A stretch of DNA of 12,732 nt, taken from the NCBI GenBank assembly GCA_958420145.1, contig CATZIR010000009.1, positions 1 to 12,732 of the forward strand. The letters run 5' to 3'. Made by a program: the position numbers and the translations under genes. The stretch comes from an uncultured Eubacteriales bacterium (GTDB taxonomy: Bacteria; Bacillota; Clostridia; Christensenellales; UBA1242). Below, one piece after another: positions 1 through 6,453 of the stretch (within the stretch, counting starts at the first letter, position 1; each line of letters opens with the position of its first letter). The notes under the pieces were generated by a model. The model had not been told where the DNA came from and searched no databases. It saw only the letters and a program-made list of their open reading frames with translations.

Positions 1-872
1 CAGTCTAGCAAACTGATACTACTTTTGTTTTCGGCTTCTCTCTCGTCGAACATTTTTGTGTAGTTTGCTTTTAGGAATACCCCTAGTTCCTTGCCTACGC
101 AAATTTTAGACCTAATTGGAGTTTGACCACTTGCCAAACTTGATGCAATTCCTTCGATTGTGTCTACTAGCGCACTCTTGTCTCTATCATAAACCACAAG
201 ATAGTAACAGTCGGCATATTGCTTGTTAACTTCGTTTTGTTCAAGCATCTTGGCAACTCTGGTTTGGAAGATAACTGTTCTTGTTTCTACTTCGTCTTCG
301 CTAATTTCGCCTTTCTCTTGCATTCTTAGCATAGACTCATATTTTTTTTCGTCGTCGGCAATATAGTCGTCCATCAAAATTGCTTTGTTAATTTTAACTA
401 GACTCGCGTCTTGACCAACATTTAATCTCATCAAAGCATTTTTGAAAGACCTAACATATGCATTTTGTTTTTCTTCGCTAAGTAACAAAAATTCTACTGG
501 TTTGATTTCTAGTACCATTCCATAGTATGAGCCATAGTCGATTATTTTATCGTCTATAAAGCCTTCGTATGGAATTAGTTTTTTGATGTCTTCGTAGCCT
601 TTTTGTTTTGTTTTAGAATATTTTTTGGTATATGCCAAAAATCTAAACATTAACAAAACGGTTATATACATCTTTTGACCGTCTGCAAGTGGCAAGAATA
701 ATACAACGCCAAACGCAAGCCACACAATCGCAGCAACTATGTGATATGCAAAGTTACTGGTTAGTAGCAATACAAAAAGTGCAATTATTACTAAACCAAT
801 AACAACATCTGGCCAAGTAACCCCCGGCATAAACTCTGTTCTAACTTTTGTTTTTCTAGGAATGTAATACAT
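1..872 (-). CDS. virB4: PrgI-VirB4 fusion, type IV secretion ATPase, N-terminal part (runs off left edge)
   Basis: This is the N-terminal 290 codons of an open frame that leaves the window without a stop. The protein begins MYYIPRKTKVRTEFMPG, the typical start of PrgI-family proteins of Gram-positive type IV systems. Two membrane helices follow (about residues 22-38 and 44-61). From about residue 95 the sequence (IPYEGFIDDKIIDYGSYYG, then a ..LLSEEKQNAYVRSFKNAL.. stretch) matches the usual N-terminal region of VirB4/TraE ATPases. The Walker motifs would lie beyond the edge and cannot be seen. VirB4 is the membrane-bound motor that powers assembly and substrate transfer. The start is set by AGGAG at 880-884, eight bases upstream of the ATG, behind its own promoter. 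It is the last gene of the minus-strand cluster in view, downstream of the VirB6-like gene and its terminator. The family call is from recognised sequence pattern. A separate PrgI protein is the common alternative, but there is no stop between the two parts. Confidence 0.85.
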   Translation of the reverse strand, partial: MYYIPRKTKVRTEFMPGVTWPDVVIGLVIIALFVLLLTSNFAYHIVAAIVWLAFGVVLFLPLADGQKMYITVLLMFRFLAYTKKYSKTKQKGYEDIKKLIPYEGFIDDKIIDYGSYYGMVLEIKPVEFLLLSEEKQNAYVRSFKNALMRLNVGQDASLVKINKAILMDDYIADDEKKYESMLRMQEKGEISEDEVETRTVIFQTRVAKMLEQNEVNKQYADCYYLVVYDRDKSALVDTIEGIASSLASGQTPIRSKICVGKELGVFLKANYTKMFDEREAENKSSISLLD

Positions 873-933
873 ATGCTTTCTCCTAAATTTATGATGTGCG
901 AAATTTTATAAAAATCTCCAAAATATATAATTT

Positions 934-961
934 ATTATATACTATCAAAAAATAATTTCAA
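934..961 (-). promoter_or_regulatory. Predicted promoter of the virB4 gene
   Basis: On the minus strand, TTGAAA (956-961) and TATAAT (934-939) are 16 bases apart, a near-consensus vegetative promoter. The likely start is near 927, giving a leader of about 55 bases. It lies downstream of the virB6 terminator, so virB4 can be transcribed independently. Confidence 0.7.
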
Positions 962-1038
962 AATAAAACAGTTTTGTTTTGCATATTATCAAAGTTTTTT
1001 AGACCAAAACAAATTTCTTTATTGATACATACTATCAA
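939..1038. repeat. Repeated TTGATA/TATCAA elements upstream of virB4
   Basis: The 10-mer ATACTATCAA occurs at 939-948, inside the promoter spacer and over the edge of the -10, and again at 1029-1038. The second copy forms an inverted repeat TTGATA-N5-TATCAA at 1022-1038. This looks like a possible operator pair, but the region is A+T-rich and no regulator is identified. Confidence 0.4.
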
Positions 1039-1075
1039 TATAAAATAATCAAATTTTTATTATTAAACTTGCAAC

Positions 1076-1107
1076 AAAAAACCAAGCGATTTCTCACTTG
1101 GTTTTTT
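1076..1107 (-). terminator. Intrinsic terminator of the virB6-like gene
   Basis: A perfect 11-bp stem, CTTGGTTTTTT pairing with AAAAAACCAAG around a 10-base loop, starts 20 bases after the stop codon of the minus-strand gene. It gives a U-tract when read leftward. It separates virB6 transcription from the virB4 promoter. The 11-mer GAGAAATCGCT recurs in the pilin terminator. Confidence 0.85.
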
Positions 1108-1127
1108 GAATCAATAACTACAATTTA

Positions 1128-3269
1128 TTACTTATTTTTTTTATTGCTTTTGCTTTTTTTATCAGTATTTTTCGTTGTAGTTTTATTATTAACATTTGAA
1201 TTGCTCGTTTTCTTCTTTCGTGTTCTGTAATTTCTTCCATCTACACCTGTTACTGAACCATCATTGTTTACTTTTGTCCTATCTGGCTGTCCATTGTTAT
1301 TATCTTTTGATGTTTTTTCCTTTATATTTGTATTAACATTTTCATTTAACTTTGTGTCGGCATTATTGCTTGGTGTAGTTGGTGCAGAAGAATCTGGAGT
1401 ATTTTTATTATCATTTTCTTTCTTTTCTTTAATATTAGATTGACCTCTGCTAATTTCACTAGCCTTTTCAGCAGCCACTTTGGCTGGGTTAAAGAAACGA
1501 TCTGCACTATTTACCATTCCTTCAACAGAGTCCACAATATTCTTTCCAGTAGTTCCAAGACCCACAAAAGGAGATGCTATTGTTTTGACCGTACCTTTAA
1601 GCATAGCGCCCACTGTTGTATCTAAAATACGTCCAGTTATACCAGTGTTTTTATTGTACTTTTCCTTGATAGCTTGTTGTGTTCCGTCTTTCTTTAATGT
1701 AGACACTGCTTTATCACTCTTTCTGTAACTATATCTCTTGTCAAGAGCATCGTGTTCACCCATAATTTTATCTGAAACACCATTAGTTGCCAAACCAGCA
1801 AATCTGTCTCGAGCCATACTGAGTTTTGCTTTTGCCTTGTCTCTATATTGCTCAGCTGCTTTTTCATCACCTGCACGATGGGCCTTTCTAGCCATTTTTG
1901 CCGCTCTAAGTCCTGATACACCTGCAGTAGCAATACCTGCACCCTTAGCAACTTTTGCGCCTAAATCCTGAGTTGCTTTATCACCATCAACATATGCATT
2001 TTCCATTCCAAACATCTTAGCAAGTTCACCTGTTAAATCCTTAAAGAAGAACATTGAAGCACATATAATGATAAGGTGTGCCACTTGATTATATGCTGAA
2101 TAAAAAATATTTCCAGCGAAGAAGTCTATGTTATTAATAGGTCCTAAGAGTTGGAAGGTTAGATTTAGCACTACGACGGTTGAATATGCAGATAATACGC
2201 TACCTATAAATCCCTCTCTCCAAGATTTTAATGCTTTTCCGTTATCTAGTGGCATCGTTGATGCTACCATTGGAGAAATGCAAAGCAAAATCGTGACTTT
2301 GAACATACGTTTAACAAGTCCTACTGACGTGCTAAGCAGTACCCAACTGATGAAGAAACATGCGATTAATGCAAACAGAAAATTAAAGGATGTAAGGTCA
2401 TAATAATACCAAACTTGATATACATCGTATATGTTAAAAGAACTTCTTTCTGTACTATAAAATGTTTCTAGTGAGCCTAGAGATATTGTTCTAAAAAAGC
2501 CATAGGTGCCATCTGGATCAGCAAACATGTTGCCTTCTCTTCCATTTTCATCAACCCTTTGAAATGTTGATTTCGTAAAAGTTGAATTATTTTTAAAGGC
2601 TTCATCAATCTTATCTGCAATACTATCTTTATCACCAGTCAAAACACCAAATGCATTTTTTCCACTAGCGATATCTTGTGCAAATTGCGAATCTTTTCTC
2701 GCTCTATTACAGTCGTAAGCACAAGAAGTAAATACCAAACTACTCATTCGAATATTATTTTGGCCACTTGTGGCTTGATCAAGCGATTTGAGCAAAGCAT
2801 TGCCCATAAATATACCTAAAATTGCAACAACTGGAACCATAAAGAAATTTACAAGCGCTTTAACAGCGGTAACAAAAATTTGATTATTTGTTTTTCTATC
2901 TTTATCGTCTGCTGTTTGTGTTTGTGCTCTAATTAGTGCCACAATGGTTGTGATTATTAATAAAACAACTGCTAAAATTACTAACGACCAAAATACATTT
3001 TGAACTGTTTCACTATTGATTAATGTCAAAATAATATCACCTGATTTGGTTTCACCATCAATTATATAATCACTTAGTCCAGCAAATTTTCTAAACAGTG
3101 CTTGAACGGCATCCATTGCGGAAAATAAAGGAGTTATTATGACATAATAGAACATGACAAAAATCCATCCAAGAATTGCCGAAACCATGTTCGTAAAAAG
3201 GTTGCCTATTCCTTTGAATAAATCTGCAGCCCAACCATTTAATTGTGAAAACTTTAATATCATATTCAT
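1128..3269 (-). CDS. virB6: VirB6/TrbL-like polytopic membrane protein of the type IV secretion channel
   Basis: This 713-residue protein has about seven membrane helices (roughly 27-49, 90-113, 133-160, 294-318, 323-338, 353-375 and 395-409). A large external or soluble loop lies at 161-293 and holds a close Cys pair, SCAYDC, at 183/187. The segment CISPMVASTMPLDNGKALKS (residues 330-349) and its surroundings resemble the conserved core of the VirB6/TrbL-like channel proteins known in Mollicutes ICEs (Mbov_0396 type). The role would be the inner-membrane channel scaffold contacting VirB4 and VirD4. The C-terminal 300 residues are soluble. They begin with Ala/Lys-rich helices (430-490) and end in about 90 low-complexity Asn/Lys/Thr/Ser residues with a basic tail, probably disordered. 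GGAG at 3278-3281, eight bases upstream, supports this ATG; a second ATG at codon 3 is less well spaced. Asp and Asn codons are mostly GAT/AAT, unlike the GAC-rich virD4. The gene ends with TAA and a terminator. Confidence 0.8.
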   Translation of the reverse strand: MNMILKFSQLNGWAADLFKGIGNLFTNMVSAILGWIFVMFYYVIITPLFSAMDAVQALFRKFAGLSDYIIDGETKSGDIILTLINSETVQNVFWSLVILAVVLLIITTIVALIRAQTQTADDKDRKTNNQIFVTAVKALVNFFMVPVVAILGIFMGNALLKSLDQATSGQNNIRMSSLVFTSCAYDCNRARKDSQFAQDIASGKNAFGVLTGDKDSIADKIDEAFKNNSTFTKSTFQRVDENGREGNMFADPDGTYGFFRTISLGSLETFYSTERSSFNIYDVYQVWYYYDLTSFNFLFALIACFFISWVLLSTSVGLVKRMFKVTILLCISPMVASTMPLDNGKALKSWREGFIGSVLSAYSTVVVLNLTFQLLGPINNIDFFAGNIFYSAYNQVAHLIIICASMFFFKDLTGELAKMFGMENAYVDGDKATQDLGAKVAKGAGIATAGVSGLRAAKMARKAHRAGDEKAAEQYRDKAKAKLSMARDRFAGLATNGVSDKIMGEHDALDKRYSYRKSDKAVSTLKKDGTQQAIKEKYNKNTGITGRILDTTVGAMLKGTVKTIASPFVGLGTTGKNIVDSVEGMVNSADRFFNPAKVAAEKASEISRGQSNIKEKKENDNKNTPDSSAPTTPSNNADTKLNENVNTNIKEKTSKDNNNGQPDRTKVNNDGSVTGVDGRNYRTRKKKTSNSNVNNKTTTKNTDKKSKSNKKNK

Positions 3270-3304
3270 AAATTTTTCTCCATTATTTCATCTATTACAG
3301 GTTA

Positions 3305-3313
3305 ATTATAACA
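3305..3313 (-). promoter_or_regulatory. Predicted extended -10 promoter of the virB6-like gene
   Basis: TGTTATAAT reads leftward here, a perfect extended -10 (TGn plus TATAAT) with no good -35. The start would be near 3298, giving a leader of about 29 bases. No terminator is visible after the upstream lipoprotein gene, so read-through from it is also possible. Confidence 0.6.
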
Positions 3314-3330
3314 AATAATTCTTTATTTGT
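3311..3330. repeat. Perfect 8-4-8 inverted repeat overlapping the virB6 promoter
   Basis: ACAAATAA and TTATTTGT flank a 4-base spacer. The left arm overlaps the TG of the extended -10. It lacks a following T-tract on the minus strand, so it reads better as a possible operator than as a terminator for the lipoprotein gene. Confidence 0.45.
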
Positions 3331-3356
3331 ATATACTTTTTGAAATTTTTTTTGAT

Positions 3357-5621
3357 TTAGTTGTAATTTTCTGTTTGAGGAAGGAAACTCAAAAAGCCAA
3401 AAGTGAATGGGTTATCGTTATCAGTTACGAACATTAATTCAATGAATTCGCATTCATCATCTGCACCTAAACCAACAAGGTTTTTTTCGCTATACGCATA
3501 CAAACTGCCAGAACTTCCCTCAATATTTTGTGCATCATAAACTGGTTTTGTTTTGTAATCAATACCTGTGAAAACGCTTGCGTGACTTGTTTCCGTCGAC
3601 TTTGCGTAGTCTTCTGGGAAAGGTTTAATTTCGTAGATTGGAACAGTTTGAGTTATGCTATCCTCATCTTTATAAGTATAGTCAAATGTTTGATTGTTGC
3701 CTACATAAGTTTTATCGTCAGTTTTGAATTTTGCATTTTTGAATAAATCTTCAAACTCTAGTTCAAACAAACAGCCGTCTTTTATTTCAGGACCACTAAA
3801 GTCTATACCATATGGGCCATCAACCTCAGCAGATGCATCTGGAAATTTATAGAAAGTGTATTTACTTGCATCTTTCTCTTCCATTAGATCTGCATCTTCG
3901 CCAAAATATGCAAAGCCACTACCCTTTCTATAGTATCTTGCATACATACTAACATTAACTTTGACACCTACTGAACTTTCTAACAATAGAAAAATCGTTC
4001 CTATGCTATTTTTAACTGACATTTTTGTTCTATCTTTCATAGCAAGTAGTACGCTCTTATAGGCTTGTTTTGGAAGTTTACAACTTGTTGAATTGTCGTT
4101 ACTATTGCCTTTTACTTCAATAGACTTGTAGGAATAGTTTTTGCTAAACACATTTGCAATAACTGGGTAATTGGTGTCACTTTCTATGTTAGTGCCATTA
4201 ACTTTGATTTTGTTTGTTGTATCTGTTAGCACTCTATCTATAATCTTTTCTACTGTATAGTCGTAGTTTCTAAAACCAACGAGTGCTCTATATTTTGGAA
4301 CATCAACTTCGGTTGGATTACCATTTACGTATGTGCTAGTTTTAGCCACATTGCCAATAGTTGAGTTAAACTCTATAACCTTTTCGACTTCGACATCTTT
4401 TTCTGTTCCGTTATCATTTATAATTTTGGTCTCTGTATAAATGCCATCATTGTCTATATCTTGCCAAAGTTGAACATTTGTACCTGATATGTGTGGGTCA
4501 GCAGTCTCGTCATTACCCTTATAGATTAGTTTTAGTCTTTCGTTTAGTTGGTCACATGTTGGGTAGTCACTACTAGAACCATTGATGTATAGCGAGATGT
4601 CGTTTGTTTCGTTTTCTTTGTATTCTGCATCTTTGTTGTAATAGAATGTTTCGCCCCTAAATCTTTCGGTAGAACCAGAAGAGACATTTGCATAACTACC
4701 ATTTTCAAATACTTGGAAAAGTTGATTATCTTTGTTAACCAAATTTTCTCCAATAACTCTATCAAGAATAAATTGTTTGAATGCTTTGCTTTCTAGCGAG
4801 TTAGCATATAAACCACTATGTTTTACATTAAAGGCAAGGTTCTGACTAAGTTGTGCAAAATCTGTTGAACTGTTGCCAGCCTTTGCATCGTAGTCATTCA
4901 AAAAGGCTTTGTATGTAGTATCAAAATCACTTTCACTCACATTGTCAAATTTGTCAACGATAGATAAAATTGCATAGGTGAGTTTGTCTTGGAAATTATT
5001 ATACTTGAGAATTGCTGGCAAATGTTTTGAAAAGTCAGATAATGTGTCCAATATTTTTTGTTCTGGTGCACATTCCCATTTTCTAAATCTGTTTACGAAT
5101 GTGAAATTCAAATCTGAATCATCATACTGATATTCATAAGTAATTTCATTTTTTATAAATTTGAAATTTTGTCTTTCTGAAGTTATAGTTTCTGAATATG
5201 GAATTTTGAAAGTCGACAGTTTTTTTGTAAGCGTTGTAGAAGAAGAGGATGATGATGAAAGAGGACTAAAAAAAATTTCTTCATCATTATTATTAACAGA
5301 ATATTGTTGCAACAAGCCAACCATCGTGTCGGCTGCGAGCATTTGAGTTAATGAAATTATTTGGTCTTTGTATTCCTTAATCTCGTCGTTTTGAGTGTCA
5401 GCGCTAAGATTTGAAACCGAGTAAGAAACTTTTATTGAGTTAAGGTAGTCGCCAATTTTGTAGTTTGTTGTGATTGTGCTATTGCCACCGCTAGTTGAAC
5501 CACCTGTGCTACCTGAGTCGTCTGGGTCGAAGTTACAACCTGCAAAAAAGATAGGTGCAAATGCAAAAATAACTGCAAGAATTACAGACAAAATTTGTTT
5601 AGTGTGTTTTTTCTTTTGCAT
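3357..5621 (-). CDS. Large surface lipoprotein of unknown family inside the secretion cluster
   Basis: I do not recognise a family for this 754-residue protein. It has a clear type II signal: MQKKKHTK, a hydrophobic stretch (10-26), then the lipobox FFAGC with the acylated Cys at 29. A Gly/Ser/Thr-rich linker (about 33-50) would lift the body from the membrane. A poly-Ser run lies near residue 125. The rest is acidic and rich in Asn, Asp, Thr and Tyr, with many alternating polar/hydrophobic stretches that suggest beta-structure, and it has no further membrane helix. No catalytic motif is visible. The start has an unusual AAGGGGG ribosome site (5626-5632) only four bases from the ATG, where the neighbours use AGGAG. 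It sits between the pilin and VirB6-like genes, 87 bases upstream of the latter with no terminator between. A surface accessory role in the secretion machine is inference; a passenger lipoprotein is the alternative. Confidence 0.8.
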   Translation of the reverse strand: MQKKKHTKQILSVILAVIFAFAPIFFAGCNFDPDDSGSTGGSTSGGNSTITTNYKIGDYLNSIKVSYSVSNLSADTQNDEIKEYKDQIISLTQMLAADTMVGLLQQYSVNNNDEEIFFSPLSSSSSSSTTLTKKLSTFKIPYSETITSERQNFKFIKNEITYEYQYDDSDLNFTFVNRFRKWECAPEQKILDTLSDFSKHLPAILKYNNFQDKLTYAILSIVDKFDNVSESDFDTTYKAFLNDYDAKAGNSSTDFAQLSQNLAFNVKHSGLYANSLESKAFKQFILDRVIGENLVNKDNQLFQVFENGSYANVSSGSTERFRGETFYYNKDAEYKENETNDISLYINGSSSDYPTCDQLNERLKLIYKGNDETADPHISGTNVQLWQDIDNDGIYTETKIINDNGTEKDVEVEKVIEFNSTIGNVAKTSTYVNGNPTEVDVPKYRALVGFRNYDYTVEKIIDRVLTDTTNKIKVNGTNIESDTNYPVIANVFSKNYSYKSIEVKGNSNDNSTSCKLPKQAYKSVLLAMKDRTKMSVKNSIGTIFLLLESSVGVKVNVSMYARYYRKGSGFAYFGEDADLMEEKDASKYTFYKFPDASAEVDGPYGIDFSGPEIKDGCLFELEFEDLFKNAKFKTDDKTYVGNNQTFDYTYKDEDSITQTVPIYEIKPFPEDYAKSTETSHASVFTGIDYKTKPVYDAQNIEGSSGSLYAYSEKNLVGLGADDECEFIELMFVTDNDNPFTFGFLSFLPQTENYN

Positions 5622-5646
5622 AGCGCCCCCTTATATTTTCATATAT

Positions 5647-5674
5647 AGTATACCACAAAAAAATAATATTTCAA
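5647..5674 (-). promoter_or_regulatory. Predicted promoter of the lipoprotein gene
   Basis: On the minus strand, TTGAAA (5669-5674) and TATACT (5647-5652) are 16 bases apart, with TGG directly before the -10 giving an extended -10. The 12-mer TTTTTTTGTGGT (5652-5663) in the spacer recurs in the pilin promoter. The leader would be about 19 bases. Confidence 0.7.
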
Positions 5675-5771
5675 TATATATTAAAAAAATTTTTCGATTT
5701 TTTTTGACCCAAAAATTATGATTTTTTACACCTATTTTTTAGTGATTATCAAGACAAATTGTCACTTGAAA

Positions 5772-5786
5772 ATATGTGCAAATGAT
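5772..5786 (-). promoter_or_regulatory. 15-base element shared with the region upstream of the giant surface gene
   Basis: Read leftward, ATCATTTGCACATAT lies about 98 bases upstream of the lipoprotein -35. The identical 15-mer occurs at 8684-8698 in the same orientation relative to the giant gene. It could be a shared regulator site, but the distances to the two promoters differ. Confidence 0.35.
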
Positions 5787-5812
5787 TATAAGACGATGTC
5801 TCAATAAACAAT

Positions 5813-5835
5813 AAAAAAACAGCGATTTCTCGCTG
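5813..5835 (-). terminator. Intrinsic terminator of the pilin gene
   Basis: Read leftward, CAGCG-AGAAAT-CGCTG is followed by seven T's, 11 bases after the pilin stop. It isolates the pilin transcript from the lipoprotein gene. It shares GAGAAATCGCT with the virB6 terminator. Confidence 0.85.
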
Positions 5836-5846
5836 AATTTCAATTT

Positions 5847-6164
5847 TTAAAGTAAACCGATAATTGCATTTGGTGTTGTGCCATTAACCCATCTATCTAG
5901 GTTAGCCAAAATAAATCTTAGAGCAAACAATAGTAAAATTACAGCCGCACAAGCGATTAGCACATTTGTGATTCTTTTTTTGGCTGCTGCTCTCTTATCT
6001 GCGCTATCTGCCTTAGCCATATTAACACCCAAAATTATCGCATAAATTGTTCCCGCAGTGGCAAGAAGCGACACAACTGGGATTAAGATAATATTCAACA
6101 CGTTAACAATAGGTTCTAGAAATCCTAGATCGAGACCCAACATACTATACAAAAAATCGAACAT
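5847..6164 (-). CDS. VirB2/TrbC-like type IV secretion pilin or small membrane subunit
   Basis: This 105-residue protein has two long hydrophobic segments (about 18-47 and 65-88) separated by a short, strongly basic loop, KADSADKRAAAKKR (51-64). That is the hallmark layout of VirB2/TrbC-type pilins and of the pilin-like proteins of Mollicutes and Gram-positive conjugative elements (Mbov_0395 type). The subunits would sit in the membrane and assemble into, or line, the transfer channel. The frame stays open upstream to a possible ATG at 6212. The start at 6164 is chosen because AGGAG (6173-6177) lies eight bases before it, and because the promoter -10 falls inside the upstream extension. The gene has its own promoter and terminator and so is probably expressed separately, fitting a subunit needed in excess. 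The family call rests on size, topology and neighbours more than on residue identity. Confidence 0.75.
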   Translation of the reverse strand: MFDFLYSMLGLDLGFLEPIVNVLNIILIPVVSLLATAGTIYAIILGVNMAKADSADKRAAAKKRITNVLIACAAVILLLFALRFILANLDRWVNGTTPNAIIGLL

Positions 6165-6172
6165 ATTTTTTT

Positions 6173-6177
6173 CTCCT
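6173..6177 (-). promoter_or_regulatory. Ribosome binding site that fixes the pilin start
   Basis: AGGAG on the minus strand, eight bases before the ATG at 6164. It rules out the in-frame upstream ATG at 6212, which lies within the predicted promoter. Confidence 0.75.
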
Positions 6178-6183
6178 ACGATT

Positions 6184-6212
6184 ATTTTAACACAACCACA
6201 AAAAAATTTCAA
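6184..6212 (-). promoter_or_regulatory. Predicted promoter of the pilin gene
   Basis: TTGAAA (6207-6212) and TAAAAT (6184-6189) are 17 bases apart on the minus strand, with TGT before the -10 (extended -10). The spacer holds the 12-mer TTTTTTTGTGGT (6195-6206) also found in the lipoprotein promoter. The predicted start lies almost at the ribosome site, so the leader would be very short. Confidence 0.6.
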
Positions 6213-6319
6213 TACTATTTGAAAAATTTTTAGATTTTTATTTTTTTTATTATTTTATCATAATTTAGAAAAATATCAACATAATTTTAAGTATATTTGA
6301 CTATTTTTTAGAATGTGTA

Positions 6320-6334
6320 TGAGAATTATTCTCA
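6320..6334. promoter_or_regulatory. Fur-family-like 7-1-7 palindrome in the divergent promoter region
   Basis: TGAGAAT-T-ATTCTCA is a perfect 7-1-7 inverted repeat. It differs from the known Fur box core TGATAATNATTATCA by one symmetric substitution per arm. It lies between the pilin and virD4 promoters, about 58 bases before the virD4 -35. Metal-dependent control of the machine is an inference. Confidence 0.4.
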
Positions 6335-6391
6335 ACTAGTCAACAAAAATGACAAATTATTTTCATAAAAAGTACTACAACCAAAAAATAT

Positions 6392-6420
6392 TTGCTATTA
6401 ATAATTTGATATGGTAATAT
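6392..6420 (+). promoter_or_regulatory. Predicted promoter of virD4
   Basis: TTGCTA (6392-6397) and TAATAT (6415-6420) are 17 bases apart, with TGG just before the -10 (extended -10). The start would be near 6427, inside the inverted repeat described next, giving a leader of about 27 bases. Confidence 0.55.
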
Positions 6421-6433
6421 TATTTTAATATTA
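6415..6433. repeat. TAATATTA-TTT-TAATATTA repeat over the virD4 -10 and start site
   Basis: Two copies of the self-complementary 8-mer TAATATTA have an 11-base period, about one helical turn. Together they form a perfect 8-3-8 inverted repeat covering the -10 and the expected transcription start. The position is ideal for a repressor, although chance in A+T-rich DNA is possible. Confidence 0.45.
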
Positions 6434-6453
6434 GTTGGTTAAAAGGAGCGAAA

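Noticed and set aside
2128..2403. Plus-strand frame opposite the VirB6-like gene.
   Set aside because: It overlaps the conserved VirB6 core on the other strand and has no start signals.
3311..3330. Terminator of the lipoprotein gene.
   Set aside because: The hairpin is all A+T except one pair, has no T-tract in the direction of transcription, and overlaps a strong -10 sequence.
6165..6212. In-frame upstream ATG giving a 121-residue pilin (MKFFCGCVKII...).
   Set aside because: It has no ribosome site and overlaps the predicted promoter. AGGAG sits eight bases before the ATG at 6164.
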